Positions 31,231-42,853 of a DNA stretch of 64,000 nt are shown here, piece by piece (the first letter of the stretch is position 1; the number at the start of each line of letters is the position of its first letter). This stretch comes from Selaginella moellendorffii. Its lineage: Eukaryota; Streptophyta; Lycopodiopsida; Selaginellales; Selaginellaceae. Where the stretch lies: positions 108,501 through 172,500 of the forward strand of contig NW_003314290.1 in assembly GCF_000143415.4 (NCBI RefSeq), read 5' to 3'. The notes under the pieces were generated by a model. It saw only the letters and a list, made by a program, of their open reading frames with translations. It was not told where the DNA came from and did not search any database. The translations under genes and the position numbers were made by a program.

Positions 31231-32907
31231 GATCTTTTACTGCTCAGTGGAGTGCGGTTGCGTGATTCCTGTGTTTTGAAGGTATTTAGAGAGAAGAGTG
31301 GTTGGTTCTAGACAAGAGAAGGAGAAACATCCCGAGCTAGAATCGCCACAGGCAGCATTGTGGAGCTCGCGAGTTGTGACAGTCTTCTCTCCTTTGTCTT
31401 TTTTTCCCTTTGCGAACAAATTATTTCTCCTTTACTCGTTTCCGTGAAACATTGCTTTGCTCAGGGGAGGACCATCTTGCTGAAAATCCATCACTGTGGA
31501 AGCTGCGATTGTGTTGGTATGTTTGTACGAGTAATTTTCCATTTGAAGGGCATGTTTTTTAAGGTTCTTTGTCTCAAGGCTTGGACGCAGTATGTGCCAA
31601 ACTCAGGGTTGTGCGCACCGGTGGTGGTCTCGGGTTTTGTATTGTCACGAAACCATCTGGCGAAAGTAAGTCTTTCTTGATTGCTGTCAGGTTTTACTGT
31701 TTCGGTCTTGTTTGCTCTTCTACTCTTAAAGCTGCTGATGACTTGCTTCTCTGAAAGAAGACTCATCTTTTTTGCAAGTTATGTGAGGTTCACGAGACAT
31801 TACTAACAAGAGACTGATATCTGTAAGTTGCGGCATTGCTTCCAGTTTCTGACAATTGCCATCGTCTTTTACAGGTGATGGAACTACTGAATTCTCTATA
31901 TCAGAAATGGTAGGATACGTTTCTCTACTTCATTCATTTACTACCATTCGGTTCTGCTCAGATCCTTGGGCTATCGGTCGCTCGCCTCAACATGATTACC
32001 ATCTCGTTTCTGGTGTATACGTCTCGATACTAATAGTTGTGAGCAAGACAGGCAGGAACTGATGCAAATCAAAGCGAGCACGAAAGGATGAAATTCACTA
32101 CCGTGACTCCCACATTCACCGTTCTGCATCAAAATCAGAGCCTCGGCAGCTTGGTTGAGTTCGAGAAATCCAGCAAGCACAAGCAAACAGCTACATGGAA
32201 CCACACGAAGCAAACAAGGTGCAACCGTTGCCTTATGACCCTGCTGCAGTGCCTAACAACGGCGTTCTAAGGATGAGAATCGACGCGGTGGCTCCGACTT
32301 GATCCAAGACAGAAATAGCAACAGGCCAGAGCAATCTCTGTCGCAACGAGCTGCGTAAGTTTCCATTTGGTTTGTTCTTACATTAGTTTCATCAGGGAAA
32401 CGGGTGAACTCCTCCATCGGTGGAGATGTGCTTTCAAGGGGGTTCGTATAAAGGACGTTGTGGAGGAGGACAACCGGAAATGAATGAAGTAACGATCGTA
32501 AATCCCTTCGTCTCTTTTCGTCGCGTGATTCTACGTTTCCAAGGTCGATGGACGATCTTCTAGGACGGAAATTGGTCCAAGGCAAGACCAATACGTTTTA
32601 CTATACAAATGGCGACGTCTACCAAGGTCTCATCCATGGAAAGGCAAAGAAGAGCGAGACTTAGAAAAATGCGAGGCGCAGCGATTTTTGAGGTTCTTTT
32701 CTATTGATCACCCTTGGTGACGTGTTTGCCGAAAGATTAGCAGTAGAAGACGCGGGATGCCGGTAGAAAGAATGATCCTCAGATTCGCGAGCTGTCAAAT
32801 CAAGTTAAAAAATCGAGCTTGAGATCCAAGCAAATCTCTTTACATATATTCCTTCTATAATATTCCTCGTCTCTCACGATCTTCTAAATCGATACTTTAC
32901 AGCGGCG
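31231..32907. other. intergenic, no supported gene
   Basis: Only short unrelated frames (for example 32253-32591 minus, 112 codons, no recognisable motif). The last 100 bp before 32908, with TACATATATTCC and TATAATATTCC, would be the promoter of the next gene. Confidence 0.4.
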
Positions 32908-34925
32908 ATGGAAGCTCTAGCATTGGCGTTCTCCTGGTTGCGACGCGCTCCAGCGCAGGCAAGCACACAGGCAAGCACACAGGCAACAGGATTGAAGGTC
33001 CTCCTCCTTGAGGTGTGTACAGCTCGCTTGTTTCTGTCATTTTTTCTTGTTCCTTGACATTTTTCGCGTGCGGGCAGACTCCTGCCGCAACAGCGGACAA
33101 GAAAGTGGAGGATTTCCCAGCGCAGCTCGAGGCAGTGATCGCCAGCAGTGACCCAGCATCAAGTGTTCCCGAGTATGATGCACCTGTACTCGAAGAGGAT
33201 GACGAGCATGACTTGCAAGAGGTAACTCCAGATGTAGCTAATCTTCTCTTGCAGTCGGTTGCTCCAATCGAGCTGGAGGATTCGTCCTCGCCAGCACCAC
33301 CCTCGCACCTCGAGGCAGTTATAACCGGAGCAGCATCAAGTGTTCCCGAGTATGATCCACCACCGTTACCTGTACTCGAGGATGAAAACCATGATTCGCA
33401 AGAGGTAACTTAAGAGCTTAGATGGTTTGTCTGGAACCGCACCAACCTTCTCTTGCAGCTAGAGGCGGTCATGGTTGGCGCTGTGGATTCAGTTCGGTAT
33501 ACTTCTCTTGGTGGCAAGACGCTTGCAATTGACGACGACGACGACAACCTGAGCTGGGAGGATATCGAGAGCTATTTTCGGACCTGGACATTCCCGTCGG
33601 TGCAGCTACCGTCCAGAGCCGACATGCATCTGGAGGTGGAGGAACTTAAGGAGCTAGTTGGAGAGTGGACTTGGAAGCTACCGACCACTCTTCAGTCGAT
33701 AAAAGAAGAAATGTGGAGTAGGCTTTTGAACGCGGGCTTGGAGGAGGACGAGGTGACGTCCCAGGAATTATGGGAAGAACTCAAGAACTTCTTGGGGTGG
33801 TATCGATTCCCAGTTATCAGTTCCCGACGGATGCTTCTGGAAGCAGCGCCAGGTCCTCCTATCTTCGTCTCCAGCGAGAATGGACCTTCGGTGGATGGCT
33901 TCATAGCTCCACTGCGCGCACAACAAGATGGAGAAGAACAAGCTTCAGTCTTTTGGCAGAGGTTGAGAGGCGATGGCACTAGCAGCGTGAGAAAGCACAG
34001 GAGGCCTCCAGACAAGAATAGTGAAGGACAAGAACTTGTGGCAGCAATGGCCGAGGAGTCATCCTACAAGGTATGTCTCTGTTGACAGGAATCAGATATG
34101 TATTCATACTAAAATCTACGCTGAACAGGTGCTAAAGTCTCATGCAGCAGCAGGATCTCGAAAGTTGTTGAGGCAAGCTGATGTTTCATCGACACCAGCT
34201 TCAGTCTTTTGGCGGAGCTTGCGAGGTGATGGTGTGGGAACGCACAGGAGGCTTCCATACAAGAATAGTGAAGAACTTGCAGCAGCAATGGCCGACGAGT
34301 CATCCTACAAGGTATGCCTCTGCTGACAGGAACCAGATATATTCGTACTAAAATGGACATTGAACAGGTGCTAAAGTCCCATGCAGCCACGGGATTTCCA
34401 TCTCAGAAGTTACTGGCTGGCGGCACTGGTGACACTAAGGAGGCTAGCAGCAATGCTTCACCACCACCAGCATCTCCACCACCTTTTATGTGGCGGTGGT
34501 TCCCTCGAAGCTTGAGCGAGGATGGTGGGAAGGCCAAGAGGATCAACACCGAAACGTTTCAAGAAGCTGAAGGGACTTCAATATCGAGCTCTCAGAGTTC
34601 AGTGAATGACGTCGGGGTGAGCAGCAGCAGTGCCAGTGCCAGTGATTTCATCGAGTTATTTGAAGGAGAAGGCATTAGCAGCAGTGATGCCTTCCTGAAC
34701 TCGCTGTTGGAAGGTGAAGGTGGCGGCAGCAGCAGCAATGCGTATCTTCAGCTGGCTTCCTCCAATGATCTCAACTTGCAAGCGACGGCTGTGGCGGCAA
34801 CCCCGCTGCTTCTTCCAATCCTTGCCGGGCTGCTGGTTGCGCTGCTCGTCCTCTTCTTCCTCTACTTCCTCTCGGTGATCAGGAGGAGGTGGGGGAGGAG
34901 GAAGATAGGGCTCCTGCCTCACTGA
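32908..34925 (+). CDS. unrecognised single-pass membrane protein with duplicated exons
   Basis: Five exons: 32908-33012, 33078-33404, 33459-34070, 34129-34311, 34368-34925, all in phase 0 with 54-65-nt introns; 594 residues. No family recognised. The N-terminus (MEALALAFSWLRRA) may be a signal or anchor. Residues 36-144 hold two copies of an LEAVI..SSVPEYD..PVLE unit. The middle has a Trp-rich, mostly helical part (WEDIESYFRTWTFP, WSRLLNAGLEEDEV). FWQRLRGDG...RPPDKNSE...AMAEESSYK ends exon 3 and recurs as exon 4 (FWRSLRGDG...RLPYKNSE...AMADESSYK), the following introns and the VLKSHAA start of the next exon being duplicated too. The C-terminal part is Ser-rich and ends in one membrane helix (LLLPILAGLLVALLVLFFLY) and a basic tail. 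Topology suggests a tail-anchored or type I protein. Function unknown. Confidence 0.7.
33128..33458 (+). repeat. tandem duplicated exon-intron unit (LEAVI unit)
   Basis: CTCGAGGCAGTGATCGCCAG... to GCAAGAGGTAACT and on to TCTCTTGCAG occurs twice: 33128-33254 and 33308-33458. The second copy ends in a real intron (stop codon inside). In the first copy the corresponding 33 nt (33222-33254) have GT..AG ends but no stop and are divisible by three. Confidence 0.7.
33945..34367 (+). repeat. tandem duplicated exon-intron unit (SSYK unit)
   Basis: The block from TCAGTCTTTTGGC through TCATCCTACAAG, the intron (GTATGTCTCTGTTGACAGG, then CTGAACAG) and GTGCTAAAGTC occurs twice: 33945-34128 and 34200-34367. 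Exon and intron are both conserved, so the duplication happened at the DNA level and is fairly recent. Confidence 0.8.
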
Positions 34926-36879
34926 GTTCCAGCTTTCGATGCAAATGCATCGGACAGGATCAAGTTGTCGCAGGCATGGCTAGGTACTTGGATCTAAACT
35001 TGAAGCCGGTGGCTTAACACTCCGTGATGATCCCCATCGGGAGTGACAGAACTTCGGTGGCAGATTTTCATCGGCTGGAGAGAAGGTGGCTCTAACGTCA
35101 TCAAGGCAAGAAGTGAGCGGAGATATCTTACAAAACAGAGGTTGCTGGTGGTTCCGGAGCGTTGTCTAACTTTCTACACCGATTGATGGTGTAAGTCCAA
35201 GCTAGGAAGGAAGATCATATACTGAGTGTTTGTAGCATTTAAACTTTGCTGATTCAGAAAAACAGTTTTTTGTTTTCTTCAAGGCTTGGTGGGAAACAAA
35301 AAGAGTTGCCAAGACTAGAAGTGACTATCACCGGCTTGTGTTCATGAGATGAGTTATTACCCTGTGTGAGAAGCAAATCGATGGAAGGAAGCAATAGTTA
35401 CAATTCCAGTAGCTTTATGTTGCAGCTAATGCCAAAGGCCTAGAAAGGATGCGTGCGAAGCCCTCGTGCGTTCCAATCTTCGCACTGGTTATGGCGTGGG
35501 AGTCACGAACGAAAGGAAGAACATTAAGTGAAGGAAACTGTTTTGTCAGCTTTTCTTGACGCTAGATGGAGCTGCGCCATGAACATCGCCTTAAGAGTGA
35601 ATGCGCAAACAATGGCCTCCATCAAGCCCCCACACAAAGGTTTTGCCACCGTTTGTAGTGGCAGCCAAGAGCGTTCCATCCTCACTATATCAAAACAAAG
35701 CTGTGTGATCAACATAAGTTCTAGAAAAACTACGCAATGGATCCAGAGAGCCACTTAGTACCTGAAGTCTAGGGACTTCAACTCAGCCGATCCAATCGCA
35801 GTGTTCATCAAGCAAAAGCTCCATGGAGTTGTCGTGTGAAAAACATCCGAGATAAAAACTATGGAAATGATCTGCAAACCATTCCCTCAATTTCAAACGT
35901 TGTTCTGTCCACAGCTCTCTCCATGGAGGAGCAAGTTCCATTGGAATGCTTCCAAAACCTGATTTTAATTTGATTTAAACCGACTGTTGAAATCGGACGG
36001 CCAGGATTCTAATTGTGACCGTTGGAATCGGACGACCAGGAGTGGAACCCTACCATCAACGGCCACCATTTCATCCCTCAAGAACCAGATATGTTAATGA
36101 GTGTGTGGGTGTTTTTAGGGATGAAGGCTCCATGTCCTAGACCATGACGTGCGGTATGAGGAAGGTGCCAATGGGGTGGACACAGGGAATATGAGGTGCT
36201 TGAGGTCTGACTCACATACCATATTGAGGTTGGTCAATGGCTAACATAATATGGCTTCAAGCTCTCATAATGTTGAAATCAAGATGGGTTGTAGTCAACT
36301 TTCCATATAAGTCCACCTTGTTTAAAAACTAGTGACATAATAAAGTGCTACCTAAAAACATTCAAGTCAATGTGTTTAATGCAATCTATAGTCACTGAGG
36401 TGCTCATGTTTGATATCCTTTTTGTTGGTGATACTCTTGTATTATTTATATTATAAATAAAAGCAATGAGATTATATTTACCAATTACATAATGAAATAA
36501 CAAATGACCAATGTAAATATTAAAATTTGCTATACATTGCATGCAGTAATGTTTGGTTTTCTTAATAATAGTGTTATTCCTACTTATTAATCTAATTGAT
36601 CAAATAAATTTTATAATTGTTTTTACTTTATAAACACAAGATTAAGCTTATTGCATATCAACCATTAGATGGTAGAATAAAAAAAAATATACTAGAAAAG
36701 GTTTGAAAAAGTTTATAAATTATAAATATAAGATTAATCTAAATGAATAACAATCATTAGATGGTATAATATCCTAGAATATCTAAGTATATTCTAGGTA
36801 TATTCACTATCATACAGATTTGCTTAAGCAAACCAAAAACAACTATTATCACTTAAAGGCTATTAATTACTTCACTATA
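34926..36879. other. intergenic, no supported gene
   Basis: The first few hundred bases are likely 3' UTR of the membrane-protein gene. No recognisable coding frame after that. 35977-36062 holds two copies of the CCGTTGGAATCGGACG module described upstream of the PPR gene, here without a PPR gene next to it. 36400-36880 is AT-rich. Confidence 0.4.
35977..36062 (+). repeat. two copies of a promoter-like module
   Basis: ACTGTTGAAATCGGACGGCC and ACCGTTGGAATCGGACGACC lie 36 bp apart, the second followed by AGGAGTGGAACCCTACCATC. The same order of blocks, including CCTACCATCGACGG, lies at 30800-30850 upstream of the PPR gene, which suggests a duplicated promoter segment. Confidence 0.5.
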
Positions 36880-37310
36880 TGCAGCACACATAACTGATCA
36901 GTGTTGATGGTATAAAGTATATACTACCTAAGAATCATGACAGAACTGTCTTAATTGCCGAATTTAATCAGATACCAATGCAGAAAGTGCATACTACTTA
37001 AGAACCATGACAGAACCACTTCAACCACTACAAAAAACGTATACTACTTAGGAACCACTTCAACCATAGAATTAAATCAGATATCAGTGTAGAAAATGCA
37101 TACTACTTAGAACATTTTAACCACTAAATTCAATCAGAAACTTCTGAAAAAAATGCACACTACTTATGAATTTTGATAGAACCACTTCAATCGTTGAATT
37201 CAATCATATATAAAGTATACTACTTAAGAACCATGACAAAACCACTTTGACCATAGATTTCAATCAGATTCAAATCTATAAAATATATACTATTACAAAT
37301 TTCCAATGCA
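36880..37310 (+). repeat. degenerate tandem repeat (~70-80 bp unit)
   Basis: About six units built on the blocks TATACTACTTAAGAACCATG, ACAGAACCACTTCAACCA and GAATTCAATCAGAT. Spacing and identity vary, so it is an old array. No coding potential. Unit lengths and divergence do not fit a CRISPR array. Confidence 0.7.
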
Positions 37311-38724
37311 TAAAATGCAGCCTACATAAAATTAGTTTATAAACAAATGCAAACTAGACTAGTTCAAGTCTGACCACTGAAGACTTAGAACTCAACAAAG
37401 AAAAGTGAGATGTACTTGATTAAAAATCAGCCATCACTTGCTTTATCTCATTAACTCCACTAGATACTTATTTCTACCTCCTAGAGTCCACAATCTCTTG
37501 TTCTCCACAACTTCTCACCAATGAGCTCTTGTAGTAAAGGAAATTGTTGCAAAAGGTGTTGAGTCGTTCACTTTTCTCTTGCCCAATACAACAGCTAATA
37601 TAACTCACTTTGCCACAAGTTGATTGTCACTGTGGACACCTTTGATCTTTTCACACACTTTCCTAATATTTGCCACAATTTCACAGCAAATATTGCTCTC
37701 TTGATCCAAGAACTGTGTAATCTAGAAAAGCAAAATGCTCAAAACTAAAAGAGAAAGAGTTTTAGGACTTCCTTCCACACATCCACTGAAAACCCTTTGC
37801 AATAGTGATCAAAAGAAATTGCTACCTTTCTTGCCACTGCTCGAAGAGTGCTTAGTGGTGCACCACTCACAGGAAAGCTAGCTGCTGCTATAACTCATTA
37901 GTTGATGCCATTGCCATGACTAATCTTCTTAATCGTAATACTAAACTGCTTTGTGGACTAACAGAAAACTGCTAGACCCTTCTCAGGACCAAGCAATATT
38001 CGATGCAATCAAATGCTTTTGTTAGAATGCTGTGAAACTTAGTGGATGTTGTTTGCTTCAAGCTGAATTCAGTTCATATGTGACGGGCATGAATACAAAG
38101 CTCAATGAAAGAAACCTGCCATGCGCAGCTGGAGCGTGTCCAACAGATCCATCGCCACCCTCTTTGCAGCTGTAACCTCTACTGCTGCATTAGATTAGTG
38201 GATTTTTTTGCAAAACACTGCGTTTGTGAACTAAGAGCACCTCTACAAGAAATTTAACTTGTATTGCTCAAGGCTTGAAGCCCGCAACAGCCATGGCGCT
38301 ATGGCTACAGAGCGGGTTTTTCCTTGCAATCTATCAATACAATCAAAGAGTTGTGAAGAACAGAGTTTTACAAGCTGACGTCTCCATCTTGGTAGCAGTC
38401 GAGACTACCACTCGCTCTCACTCGCACACATCCGTAATTTCTCTGCTCGTTTGAATCGTCCCTGAATGAAAACCTTATCTTAGAGAGGGATGGAAAACAA
38501 CAACCAAAAGAAAAAAGCTCAGCCGATTAGAGCACAAATACACACCTTGCCCCAAGCGTCTCGTTAACCCAATCACTGCGATGGAGCCTTATTGTCACAA
38601 CCCGAGCCAAAACAACAAACTAGTAAACTTTCATGGTTGCAGATGAGCCGTTAGATTGGAACAAACCATCAGCGGTGAGGAGCCTTCAAGCATATTCTTT
38701 TCAGCCCTAAACCTCTTTGAGGCA
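37311..38724. other. intergenic, no supported gene
   Basis: Mixed composition without recognisable coding frames. The last 50 bp before the synthetase gene contain AGCCCTAAACC, a half telo-box, about 20 bp upstream of the start codon. Confidence 0.4.
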
Positions 38725-41546
38725 ATGCCGACGGTGAGCGTCGCCAGGGAGTTGCTCCATACGATGCTGGGGAGGGTTTACAGTAAGAAAATTCTGATGT
38801 GCGCATCAGCGCTCTGATGTTCGCCTGGCAGCGCAAGAGGAATTCGACGAGCTGTGCTTCGTGATTGGAATCGAGCTGGACGATGTGGTGAGTGTGAAAT
38901 TCGCTACATTGCCGCTGCTTGATGACTCTGGCCTTTTTCCAGACGACAGAGAAAGCTATAATCAGGAAAGAGAAGCATTTGCAGGAGAATGAAGCGGACG
39001 AGGACGAAGAGGTTATCTACAAGATCGAGGTTCCTGCAAACCGGTATGGAAACTCTCCTGCATTTGTTCTGGAAAATCTTTCTTCCTTCTGTATTGAAGC
39101 TTTTTCTTTGTTTCCAGATATGATCTCCTTTGTCCGGAGGGGATTTGTCGGCAATTGCGAATCTTCTTGCGGGTCGAGAAAATGCCAACTTACAGACTTT
39201 CGAGACTTCCCGACTCCTCAATCCTGAAGATGATCGTGAAACCAGAGGTAGTATTAATTTTATTTGGTCTTTTGTTGAAGTTTTCTTCCTGGTTGTTTAG
39301 ACTGCAGTGATCAGGCCGTTTGTAGTTTGCGCCATTCTCAGGGGTATCACTTTCGATCAAGCACGCTACGCCAGTTTCATCGACCTCCAAGACAGACTCC
39401 ATCAAAATATTTGCAGGTAATTTTCGTAAACGTGAAGCATATGTTCCACTCGATATTATTTTTAAGGAAGAGAACCTTGGTTGCAATTGGAACTCATGAT
39501 CTGGACACACTACAGGGACCTTTCACTTACGAAGTTCGTTCGTTTTTAAAACTGTTGGAAACCTTTATTCTTACTTCTAAATATTCATTCACTTTGCAGG
39601 CTCTTCCTCCATCAGAAATAAAGTTCATCCCATTAAAGCAGGTACCGAATTCAATTCATGGGGCGTAACTTTGTCTTGCTTTTTTGGTGGCAGGCACAAG
39701 AGTTTACAGCAAAAGAATTGATGGAGTTTTACAAGGTAGCCGTGTGTCTACAATGTGTTTGCGAATCAGCTTTTCTAACACTGTGGTCTTAACAGTCGGA
39801 TTTGAAGCTAAAGAAATTTCTCCACATTATAGAGGACTCGCCGGTCTTCCCTGTGATATACGACAGCAACAGGTAAAACTCAACTCATCGTTCATTAACT
39901 CTCATCTTTCGTTCGTTCTTTTCTTTTCGTTATTAATCACCAGGACAGTTCTTTCGCTGCCGCCGATTATAAACGGTGCCCATTCGGCTATCAGCTTGAA
40001 CACCAAGAACGTTCTCATAGAATGTACCGCCACGGATTTAACCAAGGCTAAAATCGTATTAAACACGATGGTAAGTGCTGCTTTTACAACTTGGAGTTAC
40101 TGAGATTTGCCAGCAGGTTGCAATGTTTTCCGGGTACTGCGATGAGAAATTCGAAGTTGAACCGGTCGATGTGGTGGATCCAGTTGGAAGAGTCACGAGA
40201 TATCCTGATCTTTCCTTGCGCACCATGGACGTAGATTTATCATACATTAAGAAATCCGTTGGAGTACCACTTCAAGCTGGAGAGGTAATGTATCTTCTTT
40301 CCTTAATCTGCGTCCTTTACTATAAAACGTTTTGACTCTTCCAGATTGTGGATCTGCTGAGCAAAATGCAATTGACGTCTAAGGAGATAGATGGGGACAA
40401 AATCCAAGTGTCTATACCGCCAACAAGAAGTGATATTCTGCATCCTTGCGATGTAATGGAGGTACTGTCTTTGTTTCATCCGTCTCAAAGCTCAATCTTT
40501 CGGCTATAGGACGTTGCTGTTGCGTATGGCTTTAACAACATTCCAAAGACTAGACCAAAAACCAGCACTGAAGGGAGGCAGCAACCCCTTAACGAGTTCA
40601 GTGACTTGCTAAGACTTGAGGTATTTTGGTCGACTTGAGAAATCGAAAGCAACTCAATTTGTGGCCTTGTTTCGCAGCTGGCAATGGCCGGGTTCAGCGA
40701 AGTCCTTAACTGGGTCCTAGTGTCCAAGAAGGAAAACTTTACGTTGTTGAACAGGAAGGATGACGACAAGATTGCTGCAATAGTTAGCAATCCTCGAAGC
40801 AGCGACTTTGAGGTGGGTATAAAGAGCCCTTTGTTTCACTGTTTCGTTAATTCTCTGGCTTTTCAGGTTCTGCGGACGAGTCTTCTGCCTGGTATTCTAA
40901 AAGTCATGGAACACAGCAAAGATGTTCCTCGTCCAGTGAAGGTATTGATCAAGATACTATCATCTCTTCGAACTTTTCTTCGTCTCCCCGCGCTTGCTTG
41001 CCCCGCTTTGATCCATCGCATCGGTTTTTCTCTAAATTCGTCCTATCTTTATGCAGGTTTTCGAGATCTCTGACGTAGTTCTCCTGGATCCCAGTAAGGA
41101 TGTAGGAGCTGCAAATTCCCGTCATCTGGCTGCTTTGTACTGCAGCACCACGTCTGGCTTCGAAGTAAGCTAATGTTGTCTGTAGAACAAATGGAATGAC
41201 CAAGCCTGCCTTGCAGATCATACACGGCCTCCTGGATAGAATCATGAACGTTCTCAATGTTCCAGTCGACGGCTACACCGTGGGGCCATCCAATGTAAGG
41301 AAAAGTTCTTATCGTTTGTAATGTAATACTAAGCTCGTTTCGCTGCAGGAACCGGAGCTTTTCAAGGGTCGTCAAGCCAAGATTTTCTACAAAGGCTCCT
41401 GCGTTGGATCCTTTGGAATTATCCATCCTCAGGTACGTAACCTCGTCATGTGGTCTCTCTTAAGCTCCGCTCTGCAGGTGCTCAAGAACTTCGACATTCC
41501 GGATCCTTGTTCTTACATTGAGATGGAAATCGAACGCTTTTTGTAG
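38725..41546 (+). CDS. phenylalanyl-tRNA synthetase beta subunit, cytosolic
   Basis: Nineteen exons with 43-115-nt introns: 38725-38782, 38832-38887, 38943-39043, 39118-39247, 39301-39416, 39467-39533, 39600-39641, 39694-39735, 39796-39872, 39944-40070, 40117-40284, 40345-40461, 40510-40620, 40678-40812, 40867-40941, 41057-41164, 41217-41294, 41349-41432, 41478-41546. Total 586 residues (plant and animal orthologues about 590-600). Conserved landmarks: [28 protein letters not shown]-like block, [18 protein letters not shown]3/B4 domain with [15 protein letters not shown]5 domain with [32 protein letters not shown], and the core with LGxP-type [12 protein letters not shown] and [11 protein letters not shown]. 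Pairs with the alpha subunit to charge tRNA-Phe; B3/B4 edits mischarged Tyr. All joins are in frame. Confidence 0.96.
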
Positions 41547-42127
41547 CCTAGAGCACGAAAGAAAAAGATTTTCCCCACGATTTGTTCAGTTTCTCATTTC
41601 GTCACCTTGAATTCTCTGAGCCTCACGGGAAAGCCCTGGTAATCAGGTGAAATACCAAAACCGCGCTTGATAAGAGGAGCCATGTCATGTATGGCCTCAA
41701 CCATGGACAAGAGAACCGCCGCCACCTTGAAACAAACCTGAGTAGGTGGTAATCCACATAACACTTGGATAAACATCTTGATCCTCAGCAAATCGTAGTG
41801 TATGAGTTTTGAAAAATTTTGGACTAGCATTCTGTTTAACTGCAATCCAAAACAGCTTCTCGAAATTACAATTCTGGATGCCAATTTTCAAGCTGAACAA
41901 TTTCCATTCCATACAGAAACTTCTAGCTACTCAAGACTTTCTATATTATAGGACAAGAACACTAGGTCTGTTTGCAAATTGACTCTGCAAGGATGACTCA
42001 ATTGGAATGTTGCAAGAAGCATCCGAAGTGAAAATTACTAGCCACGACTCCAAGTAAAACTCTGCCAGAATATTTTATTCAAAATCTATATAGGTTTGTT
42101 TATGTGGCCATGGACGTTTTCACTTTC
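41547..42127. other. convergent intergenic region, no gene
   Basis: Between the 3' ends of the synthetase (+) and small heat-shock (-) genes, so mostly UTR. Around 41985-42040 a short stretch (CTGCAAGGATGACTC, GAAGCATCCGAAGTGAAAATTACTA) resembles parts of exon 1 of the AUX/LAX copy at 43750, possibly a tiny duplicated piece. Confidence 0.35.
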
Positions 42128-42829
42128 TTAAGTGGCAGCTGTAGCAGCAGATTGCTGCTGCTGAGTACCTGCATCTAAATTCAATAAAATTACAGTATAA
42201 GTAGAGTTTAAACCTTGACCTGGCAAATGAGTTCCACCAGCCTGCTGAGCAAACTGGATGTTGATGTTCTTCACATCGGGCTTCTGTTCAGCAGATTTGA
42301 TCTTGGCGATTGTGACAGTGAGTACACCATCTTCCATGGTGGCCGTAATCTCGTCTATCTTTGCATCCTTGGGCATCCGAAAGGATCTTGAAAACTCGCC
42401 TCCGAATCGCTCATAGAATCTCGCCTTCTCGCCTTTCTCCTTATCAGGCTTGTCCCGGTGCTTCTCCCCACAGATCACCAGCATCCTGTTGCCTTCGACC
42501 TTCAAATGGAGTCGATCTTTCTTCACACCTGGTTCACAACAGATTCACTTTGAAATATTTAGAGGATCCCGGAGGATCCTGCATTCCTCAAGGTTTTAAG
42601 AGAGGAAAGAAAGAACTCCCTCACCAGGCAGATCGATCTGGAGGATGTGATGATCAGCCGTTTCGATCCAATCGACACGAATCCATCTTCCAATGTGCTG
42701 CTGCTTGCCACGGCGAGGTTGCTCTCCTCCTCGCCGACCCCCGCCTCCTCGTCTTCCCCGATGGAACTCTGGCCAGTCCTCCTCCCAGAACTCCTCGAAC
42801 TCCTCTTCAGATTCATCCACAAACTCCAT
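42128..42829 (-). CDS. small heat-shock protein (HSP20/alpha-crystallin)
   Basis: Exon 1 42829-42625, exon 2 42528-42238, exon 3 42168-42128; about 178 residues. The alpha-crystallin domain is complete: RVDWIETADHHILQIDLPGVKKDRL, NRMLVICGEKH, RFYERFGGEFSRSFRMPKDAKIDEI and MEDGVLTVTIAK. These ATP-independent chaperones hold unfolding proteins in oligomers. The N-terminal arm is very acidic and then Arg/Gly-rich, unlike the usual class I cytosolic DPF arm, and there is no evident signal or SKL. The second intron (69 nt, GT..AG) is in frame without stop, so intron retention would add 23 residues. An upstream in-frame Met lies 8 codons earlier (42853). A CTATAAG box lies near 42940. Confidence 0.9.
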
Positions 42830-42853
42830 CAGATTCAAGAACCAGATTCTCAA

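Noticed and set aside
32253-32591. 112-codon minus-strand frame
   Set aside because: No domain, no splice context and no neighbouring exon could be found; left as intergenic.
36880-37310. CRISPR-like look of repeats and spacers
   Set aside because: Units are degenerate, of unequal length, without conserved short repeats and unique spacers, and the context is a plant nuclear genome.
41985-42040. Short similarity to AUX/LAX exon 1 between the synthetase and heat-shock genes
   Set aside because: Only about 50 bp in two pieces, too short to call a duplicated gene fragment with confidence.
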